A stretch of DNA of 64,000 bases, taken from contig NZ_AP027731.1 in assembly GCF_030296595.1 (NCBI RefSeq), forward strand, positions 868,001 through 932,000, in the 5' to 3' direction. Below, piece after piece: positions 58,654 through 64,000 of the stretch. The stretch comes from Naasia aerilata (lineage in GTDB: Bacteria; Actinomycetota; Actinomycetes; Actinomycetales; Microbacteriaceae). Position 1 is the stretch's first letter; each line of letters opens with the position of its first letter. The position numbers and the translations under genes are program-made. Below the pieces are notes generated by a model, which was not told the DNA's origin, searched no databases, and saw only the letters and a program-made list of their open reading frames with translations.

Positions 58654-60072
58654 ATGACTTCCAATTTCTCTGCGTTCGGCGTGCCCGACCGCATCGTCTC
58701 CACGCTCAGCGCCCAGGGGCTGACCGAGGCGTTCCCCATCCAGGCGGACACGCTGCGCGACACCCTCGCGGGCCGCGACGTGCTCGGCCGCGGCAAGACG
58801 GGCAGCGGCAAGACGCTCGCCTTCTCGATCCCGCTGGTCGCACGCCTCGCCGGCGACCTCGCGGGCGGCAAGCGCCGCCCGGGTCGCCCCACCGGCCTCG
58901 TCCTCGCCCCGACCCGCGAGCTGGCCACCCAGATCGCCGCGGTCATCGAGCCTCTCGCGACCCCCTACGGCCTCACGGTCACGACGATCTTCGGCGGCGT
59001 CTCCCAGAACCGCCAGGTCGCGGCCCTCAAGGCCGGCGTCGACATCGTCGTGGCCTGCCCCGGCCGCCTCGAGGACCTCATGAAGCAGCGCTTCCTGACC
59101 CTCGACGCCGTGGAGATCACCGTCATCGACGAGGCCGACCACATGGCCGACCTCGGCTTCCTGCCCGGCGTCACGCGCATCCTCGCGGCGACCCCCGAGA
59201 ACGGCCAGCGGATGCTCTTCTCCGCGACGCTCGACAACGGCGTGGACAAGCTCGTCCGGCGCTTCCTCCACAACGAGGTGCTGCACTCGGTCGACGAGGC
59301 GAACTCGCCTGTCTCCGCGATGACGCACCACGTGCTCGAGGTGGACGGCGCGGACGCCAAGCGCGACCTGGTCCGGATGCTCGCGTCCGGCACCGAGCGC
59401 CGGGTCCTGTTCCTCCGCACCAAGCACGCCGCGAAGAAGCTCGCGAAGCAGCTCACCGAGTCCGGCATCCCGGCCGTCGACCTGCACGGCAACCTCTCGC
59501 AGGCCGCCCGCGACCGCAACCTCGCCGAGTTCGGCAGCGGTGAGGTCCGGGTCCTGGTCGCCACCGACGTCGCGGCGCGCGGAGTGCACGTCGACGACGT
59601 CGATCTCGTCGTGCACGTCGACCCGCCGACCGAGCACAAGGCGTACCTGCACCGCTCCGGCCGGACCGCGCGCGCCGGCAAGGCGGGCAGCGTCGTCACG
59701 GTGGTGCTCCCCGAGCAGCGCCGCGACGTCCGCGACCTGCTGCGCAAGGCCGCCATCGACGTGCAGCCCGTCGCCGCCAGCGCCGCGACCGACACGATCG
59801 CCGACCTCGTCGGCGTCGTCGCCCCGCACGTCCGTCCCACGGTCCGCCCCGTCCAGGTGCAGGGCCCCGGCCGCTCCACGGGCGCCAACGCTGAGCGCAA
59901 GCGCGCCCGCCGTTCGGGCTCCGGAACCGGCGGCACCGCGACCCACCCGTCCTCGGGCGGCGGCGAGCGCCAGCCCCGGGCCGGACGCACCGAGTCGGGC
60001 CGCCCGACCACCGGCATGGTGGTGCGCGGCAGCGGCGGTGGCGGTCAGCGCCGCGGGCGCGGCGGGCGCTGA
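58654..60072 (+). CDS. DEAD-box ATP-dependent RNA helicase
   Basis: 472 residues with every helicase motif: Q motif (FGVPDRIVSTLSAQGLTEAF, PIQ), GRGKTGSGKTLAF, PTRELATQI, VACPGRLEDL, VIDEADHMADLGF, LFSATLD, LFLRTKHAAKKLAKQL, VATDVAARGVHV and HRSGRTARAGK. The C-terminal ~90 residues are Gly/Arg-rich (SGGGGQRRGRGGR), an RNA-binding tail as in cold-shock-type helicases. ATG 58654 is preceded by AAAGG; an upstream in-frame start at 58567 lacks family similarity. Intact. Confidence 0.95.
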   Translation: MTSNFSAFGVPDRIVSTLSAQGLTEAFPIQADTLRDTLAGRDVLGRGKTGSGKTLAFSIPLVARLAGDLAGGKRRPGRPTGLVLAPTRELATQIAAVIEPLATPYGLTVTTIFGGVSQNRQVAALKAGVDIVVACPGRLEDLMKQRFLTLDAVEITVIDEADHMADLGFLPGVTRILAATPENGQRMLFSATLDNGVDKLVRRFLHNEVLHSVDEANSPVSAMTHHVLEVDGADAKRDLVRMLASGTERRVLFLRTKHAAKKLAKQLTESGIPAVDLHGNLSQAARDRNLAEFGSGEVRVLVATDVAARGVHVDDVDLVVHVDPPTEHKAYLHRSGRTARAGKAGSVVTVVLPEQRRDVRDLLRKAAIDVQPVAASAATDTIADLVGVVAPHVRPTVRPVQVQGPGRSTGANAERKRARRSGSGTGGTATHPSSGGGERQPRAGRTESGRPTTGMVVRGSGGGGQRRGRGGR

Positions 60073-60088
60073 CCCGCACCGATCAACG

Positions 60089-60129
60089 AGAACGCCCCGG
60101 CGGTCCTTCGCGGACTGCCGGGGCGTTCT
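60089..60129 (+). terminator. Terminator of the DEAD-box gene
   Basis: Perfect 13-bp arms AGAACGCCCCGGC (60089-60101) and GCCGGGGCGTTCT (60117-60129), 17 bp after the stop codon. No long U-tract, which is common in actinobacteria. Confidence 0.8.
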
Positions 60130-60250
60130 GCGTCTCGAGGCGGGCGGCGGGCCATCCCCTGCCGCCTGGTCGGGCGGGGCGGCGGCCCTGAAGCGTGGCT
60201 CGGACGGCCGCCGGCGGTCCTTGCCGCGGCTAGGAGTCACACCCCTCTCG

Positions 60251-60328
60251 CTCAGCAGGCACTTTCCCACTCCGGCAGGCCCGATTCCGGCGATCCAGCC
60301 TGCCGGACCCAGATCCTGCCTGCTGAGG
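60251..60328. repeat. CAGCAGGC palindromic element, copy 2
   Basis: Ends CTCAGCAGGC and GCCTGCTGAG are perfect inverted repeats; inside, CCGGCAGGC and GCCTGCCGG form a second perfect inverted pair. Same family as 55473-55553. Confidence 0.85.
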
Positions 60329-60342
60329 GAGGGTGCCGGGCG

Positions 60343-60437
60343 CCTCAGCAGGACGCTGTGCGGCAAGCAGGATCAGGGGCGCCATTTCGTCCTGCCCACT
60401 GCACGAAGTTCTGTACAGGGACGCCTGTCCTGCTCAG
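60343..60437. repeat. CAGCAGGA palindromic element, related copy
   Basis: CCTCAGCAGGAC at the left and GTCCTGCTCAG at the right; the inside differs from the other two copies, with short inverted pairs GCAGGA / TCCTGC. It begins 15 bp after copy 2 and is a diverged relative. Confidence 0.6.
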
Positions 60438-60510
60438 CGGAGATGCCAGCCGTGCGGGGAGTGTCCGCCGAGTGCAGGCTGACCGCCGCGGGCGCGGCAG
60501 CCGCTTCCCC

Positions 60511-61053
60511 TTACGTGAGGCGGCCGACCGAGGCGAGCGCGGCCTTGAGCAGCGCGCCGCGGCCGCCCTCCATCTCCGCGGTGACGGAGTGGCTCGCGGC
60601 CTCCTCCGGCGTCATCCAGGTGAGCTCGAGGGCGTCCTGGCGCGGGTCGCACGTGCCCGTCACCGGCACGACGTAGGCGAGGGACACGGCGTGCTGCCGC
60701 TCGTCGCTGTACTGGCCGAGGGTCGGCGGCGGGAAGTACTCAGCGACGGAGAACGGCGTGGGGCTGGCGGGCAGCTGCGGGAACGCCATCGGCCCGAGGT
60801 CCTTCTCCAGGTGCCGGAAGAGCGCGTCGCGGAGCGTCTCGCCGTACATGACGCGGCCGGAGACGATGGTGCGGTTGATGCTGCCGCTCGGGCTCACGCG
60901 GAGCAGGATGCCGACCTCGGTGACCTGGCCCAGGCCGTCGACGCGGACGGGCACGGCCTCGACGTAGAGCAGCGGGAGGCGCTGCCGGATCTGCGCCAGC
61001 TCGTCGTCGCTCAGCCAGCCGGGGTTCGGGTCGGGCGTCCGCAGGAAGCTCAT
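60511..61053 (-). CDS. NUDIX-like protein (DUF4916 type)
   Basis: A 180-residue protein. LLYVEAVPVRVDGLGQVTEV starts a NUDIX-like fold; GRVMYGETLRDALFRHLEKD occupies the NUDIX box, but the catalytic pattern REUxEE is replaced by RHLEKD, so hydrolase activity is doubtful. The end has DPRQDALELTWMTPEEAASH. This matches the DUF4916 group seen in actinobacteria. ATG 61053 follows AGGGGG. Divergent from the esterase gene. Confidence 0.72.
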   Translation of the reverse strand: MSFLRTPDPNPGWLSDDELAQIRQRLPLLYVEAVPVRVDGLGQVTEVGILLRVSPSGSINRTIVSGRVMYGETLRDALFRHLEKDLGPMAFPQLPASPTPFSVAEYFPPPTLGQYSDERQHAVSLAYVVPVTGTCDPRQDALELTWMTPEEAASHSVTAEMEGGRGALLKAALASVGRLT

Positions 61054-61179
61054 GCCCCCTATTCTTACCCGCTCCCCCGCCGCCCCTGCCCGCTGGGCAA
61101 GCACCTTCCGGCCCAGAAGGTACGGCATAGCGCGCCATCCGAGCCGGAACGTGCAGGTCGACGGTGGGAGGATCGGACG

Positions 61180-61824
61180 GTGAGCATGCTCCCCGATCCC
61201 CGCGTCGACCCGGCCGCCGTGCTCTGGTCGTCGAGCACCTCCGAGCTGGCCGAGCGGCCCCTTCTGGTGCTCCTGCACGGCGTCGGTGCGGACGAGGGCG
61301 ACCTCTTCTCCATGTCGCCGCGCCTGCCCCTCTCGCCCGTCATCGCGTCGCTCCGGGCGCCGACCCGCTACGGGCAGGGGTGGTCGTGGTACGACCTCGG
61401 GACTCCCGGCGACCCGAACAGCGAGGGCGTCGACGCCGCCGCCCGGGCCGTCCTCGGCTGGCTTGAGGAGCTCCCGGTCCAGCCGCCGTCGATCGGGCTG
61501 CTCGGCTTCTCGCAGGGCGGCGCCGTCGCCATGCAGGTGCTCCGCCACGCGCCGGACCGCTTCGCCTACGGCGTGCTGCTGTCCGGCTACGTGACCTCCG
61601 GCGAGGTCGAGGGCGACGGGGAGCTCGCGCGCCTGGCGCCGCCGGTCTTCTGGGGTCGTGGCACCGCCGACGAGGTCATCCCGCACATCGCGGTCGCGTA
61701 CACGGCCCAGTGGCTCCCCGCGCACTCCTCCCTCGACGCGCGCATCTACGAGAACCTCGGGCACGCCGTCTCCCAGCAGGAGCTGGCGGACGTGGCCGGG
61801 TTCCTGGCCCGCCAGCTGAGCTGA
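61180..61824 (+). CDS. Phospholipase/carboxylesterase family hydrolase
   Basis: An alpha/beta hydrolase of 214 residues. LVLLHGVGADEGDLFSMSPR carries the oxyanion HG; the nucleophile is in IGLLGFSQGGAVAMQVL (GFSQGG); the Asp is in FWGRGTADEVIPHI and the His in ENLGHAVSQQEL. This is the family of YpfH and acyl-protein-thioesterase-like enzymes. Start GTG 61180 (or ATG 61186) after GGGAGGA. Substrate unknown. Confidence 0.88.
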   Translation: MSMLPDPRVDPAAVLWSSSTSELAERPLLVLLHGVGADEGDLFSMSPRLPLSPVIASLRAPTRYGQGWSWYDLGTPGDPNSEGVDAAARAVLGWLEELPVQPPSIGLLGFSQGGAVAMQVLRHAPDRFAYGVLLSGYVTSGEVEGDGELARLAPPVFWGRGTADEVIPHIAVAYTAQWLPAHSSLDARIYENLGHAVSQQELADVAGFLARQLS

Positions 61825-61887
61825 GGCCCGCCGCCGGCCGACCCCGACCCGCGCGGCCGACCCCGGCCAGCGCGGCCGGCGACAGGG

Positions 61888-61944
61888 CGACTTGCCAGAA
61901 AGTCCCGCTTTGAAGGCCCCAAAGCGGGATTTTGTGGCAAGTCG
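61888..61944. repeat. 57-bp two-stage palindrome after the esterase gene
   Basis: Outer arms CGACTTGCCA / TGGCAAGTCG and inner arms TCCCGCTTT / AAAGCGGGA, both perfect, around a short loop, with small bulges (5-6 nt) between the stages. It could end the esterase transcript or be a mobile-type intergenic palindrome. It differs in sequence from the other repeat families here. Confidence 0.75.
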
Positions 61945-62034
61945 GTCGGATGTCGCGGGCTCCGCACCACCGCGTCGGTTGCGCGCTGAGCGAGCAGGAC
62001 CTGCGGTGTCGGAGGTGCCAGGCAGAATGAACGG

Positions 62035-64000
62035 ATGACCGGCGGCGCGCTCGACCGCTTCTCCCCGGCGACCCGTGAATGGTTCGCCGGGGCCTTTCCC
62101 GCGCCCACGGACGCCCAGCTGGGCGCCTGGGACGCGATCTCGAAGGGCGCCAACGCGCTCGTCGTCGCCCCGACCGGGTCAGGCAAGACCCTCGCGGCGT
62201 TCCTCTGGTCCATCGACCGGCTCACCGCCGCGGGTCCGGTCGAGGCGGGCGCTCCCCGCACGCGCATCCTCTATCTGTCTCCCCTGAAGGCCCTCGGCGT
62301 CGACGTGGAGCGCAACCTGCGCAGTCCGCTCGTCGGCATCACGCAGACCGCGAAGCGCCTCGGCAGCACGCCGCCCGACCTGCGCGTGGGCGTGCGCTCG
62401 GGCGACACCCCGGCTTCCGACCGCCGAGCCCTACTCAAGGATCCGCCGGACATCCTCATCACGACGCCCGAGTCCCTCTTCCTGATGCTCACCTCGAGCG
62501 CGCGGGAGACCCTCCGTGGCGTGCAGACGGTCATCGTCGACGAGGTGCATGCGGTCGCGGCGACGAAGCGCGGCTCGCATCTCGCGCTGTCCCTCGAGCG
62601 GCTGGATGCCCTGCTCGAGCGTCCCGCGCAGCGCATCGGGCTGTCGGCGACGGTGCGGCCCCTCGAGGAGGTCGCCCGGTTCCTCGGCGGGCGCGCCCCG
62701 GTCACGATCGTGTCGCCGACCTCGACGAAGCGGTTCGACCTCCGCGTGGTCGTCCCGGTCGACGACATGAGCGACCTGGCCGCCGCTCCCCCGCCGGATG
62801 GCTCCGCGGCCGCGCCGACGAACGGCTCGATCTGGCCGCACGTCGAGGAGGCGATCGTCGACCTCGTCACCCAGCAGCGCTCGACCATCGTGTTCGCGAA
62901 CTCCCGGCGCCTCGCGGAACGGCTCACCGCGCGGCTGAACGAGGTCTACGCCGAGCGGCAGGAGCTGGAGCTCGCCCCGGCCGGGCTTCCGGCCGCGCAG
63001 ATGACGGCGCAGAGCGGCTCGACCCGCGGCGCCGACACCCTGCTCGCCCGCGCGCATCACGGCTCGGTGAGCAAGGAGCAGCGGGCCACGATCGAGGACG
63101 ACCTCAAGAGTGGGCGGCTCCGCGTGGTGGTGGCGACCTCGAGCCTCGAGCTCGGCATCGACATGGGCGCCGTCGACCTCGTGGTGCAGGTCGGCTCGCC
63201 GCCGTCCGTCGCGAGCGGCCTGCAGCGCCTCGGGCGCGCCGGGCACCAGGTGGGCGAGGTCTCCCGCGGCGTCATGTATCCCACGCACCGCGCCGACCTC
63301 ATCTCCTCCGCCGTCGTGGCGGGCCGCATGGTCGCGGGCGAGATCGAGGCGCTCTCCGTGCCCGCCAACCCGCTCGACATCCTCGCCCAGCAGACGGTCG
63401 CGGCCTCGGCCATGGACGACCTGGACGTCGAGGAGTGGTACGACCTGGTCCGGCGCAGCGCGCCCTTCGGCTCCCTTCCCCGGTCCGCCTACGAGGCGAC
63501 CCTCGACCTCCTCGCCGGGCGCTACCCCTCCGACGAGTTCGCGGAGCTGCGACCGCGCGTCGTCTGGGATCGCGACGCCAACACGATCGTCGGCCGGCCC
63601 GGCGCCCAGCGCCTCGCGGTGACGTCCGGCGGCACCATCCCGGACCGAGGGCTCTTCGGCGTCTTCATGGTGGGCGACCCCGGCACCTCGTCCCGCGTCG
63701 GGGAGCTCGACGAGGAGATGGTCTACGAGTCGCGCGTCGGCGACGTCTTCGCGCTCGGCGCGACCAGCTGGCGGATCCAGGAGATCACCCACGACCGGGT
63801 CCTGGTGACCCCGGCGTTCGGCCAGCCGGGCCGCGTCCCGTTCTGGAAGGGCGACGGCATCGGGCGGCCGGCGGAGCTCGGCCGCGCCATCGGAGCCTTC
63901 ATCCGGGATGTGGGAGGCCTCGAGCCCGGCGCCGGGACGGAGCGGGTCGCGCGCCTCGGCCTCGACGAGCGGGCGACCTCGAACCTCCTCGCCTACGTCG
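62035..64000 (+). CDS. lhr: Lhr-type ATP-dependent DNA helicase, 5' part
   Basis: At least 655 codons, open to the window end. Lhr is a large superfamily 2 DNA helicase linked to DNA repair in mycobacteria. Motifs: VVAPTGSGKTLAAFLWSI (Walker A), LYLSPLKALGVDVERNLR, VIVDEVHAVAATKRGSHLAL (DEVH box), IGLSATVRPLEEVARFLGG, VVVATSSLELGIDMGAVDLV and LQRLGRAGHQVGEV. The winged-helix and Lhr-core region begins near the end. Full Lhr proteins have ~1500 residues, so about 45% is visible. ATG start at 62035; frame is unbroken for its 1966 bases. Confidence 0.93.
   Translation, partial: MTGGALDRFSPATREWFAGAFPAPTDAQLGAWDAISKGANALVVAPTGSGKTLAAFLWSIDRLTAAGPVEAGAPRTRILYLSPLKALGVDVERNLRSPLVGITQTAKRLGSTPPDLRVGVRSGDTPASDRRALLKDPPDILITTPESLFLMLTSSARETLRGVQTVIVDEVHAVAATKRGSHLALSLERLDALLERPAQRIGLSATVRPLEEVARFLGGRAPVTIVSPTSTKRFDLRVVVPVDDMSDLAAAPPPDGSAAAPTNGSIWPHVEEAIVDLVTQQRSTIVFANSRRLAERLTARLNEVYAERQELELAPAGLPAAQMTAQSGSTRGADTLLARAHHGSVSKEQRATIEDDLKSGRLRVVVATSSLELGIDMGAVDLVVQVGSPPSVASGLQRLGRAGHQVGEVSRGVMYPTHRADLISSAVVAGRMVAGEIEALSVPANPLDILAQQTVAASAMDDLDVEEWYDLVRRSAPFGSLPRSAYEATLDLLAGRYPSDEFAELRPRVVWDRDANTIVGRPGAQRLAVTSGGTIPDRGLFGVFMVGDPGTSSRVGELDEEMVYESRVGDVFALGATSWRIQEITHDRVLVTPAFGQPGRVPFWKGDGIGRPAELGRAIGAFIRDVGGLEPGAGTERVARLGLDERATSNLLAYV

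Larger units (their letters stand above)
60130..60510. other. Repeat-filled intergenic region
   Basis: 380 bp between a terminator and the end of the NUDIX-like gene, with no gene. It holds two CAGCAGG palindromic elements (60251-60328 and 60343-60437). Confidence 0.65.

Overview
This window comes from a high-GC, single-membrane (monoderm) actinobacterium. The RpoB/RpoC sequences, the actinobacterial flagellar gene order (including flbD-motA-motB) and a pilus locus without pilP/pilQ fit a motile member of the Microbacteriaceae. Genus is not claimed. No rRNA, tRNA, CRISPR array, prophage or insertion sequence was recognised.

Layout. (1) Positions 1-24757, minus strand: a near-complete flagellar locus. 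Read in the direction of transcription it runs fliA sigma factor, fliC, fliD, fliS, a fliT-like gene, then flgB-flgC-fliE-fliF-fliG-fliH-fliI-fliJ, an NlpC/P60 hydrolase, fliK-flgD-flgE, flbD-motA-motB, fliM-fliN-fliO-fliP-fliQ-fliR-flhB-flhA, an flhF-like gene and the first 14 codons of csrA. (2) 25076-28271, plus strand: flgN-flgK-flgL-fliW. (3) 28272-29498: a gene-free stretch packed with palindromic repeats. (4) 29499-46149, minus strand: a Pro/Glu-rich membrane protein and a complete monoderm type IV pilus locus (pilB-pilT-pilC-pilA-three minor pilin-like genes-pilD-pilM-pilN-pilO). Upstream of it lie a second pilT and two paralogous small proteins with a zinc-finger-like Cys2His2 motif. 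(5) 46630-54039, minus strand: rpoC and rpoB. (6) 54517-64000: mixed housekeeping genes (spermidine-synthase-like protein, lipoprotein sugar dehydrogenase, SprT-like metalloprotein, DUF427 protein, SRPBCC-like protein, DEAD-box helicase, NUDIX-like protein, esterase, and the 5' part of lhr).

How the parts work together. FliA probably drives at least four promoters with the form CTWAC-N15-nnCGA, placed before fliC, flgB, flbD and flgN. CsrA and FliW sit at opposite ends of the flagellar block, and the fliC leader carries five GGA triplets, which suggests the known FliW-CsrA-flagellin control loop. In the pilus region, pilA, the second pilT and one zinc-finger-like gene share an unusual upstream promoter box placed 21-23 bp before a TANCNT -10 element. 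This is the best candidate here for an undescribed regulatory system.

Quality note. Sixteen genes carry, in total, 18 apparent one-base losses. Every one removes a single G or C from a G/C run, and restoring that base gives a full-length, family-consistent protein. I treat these as probable sequencing or assembly errors, not decay, and give gene limits as they would be after correction. rpoB, rpoC, pilB, both pilT genes, fliF, fliC, the DEAD-box gene and the visible part of lhr have none.
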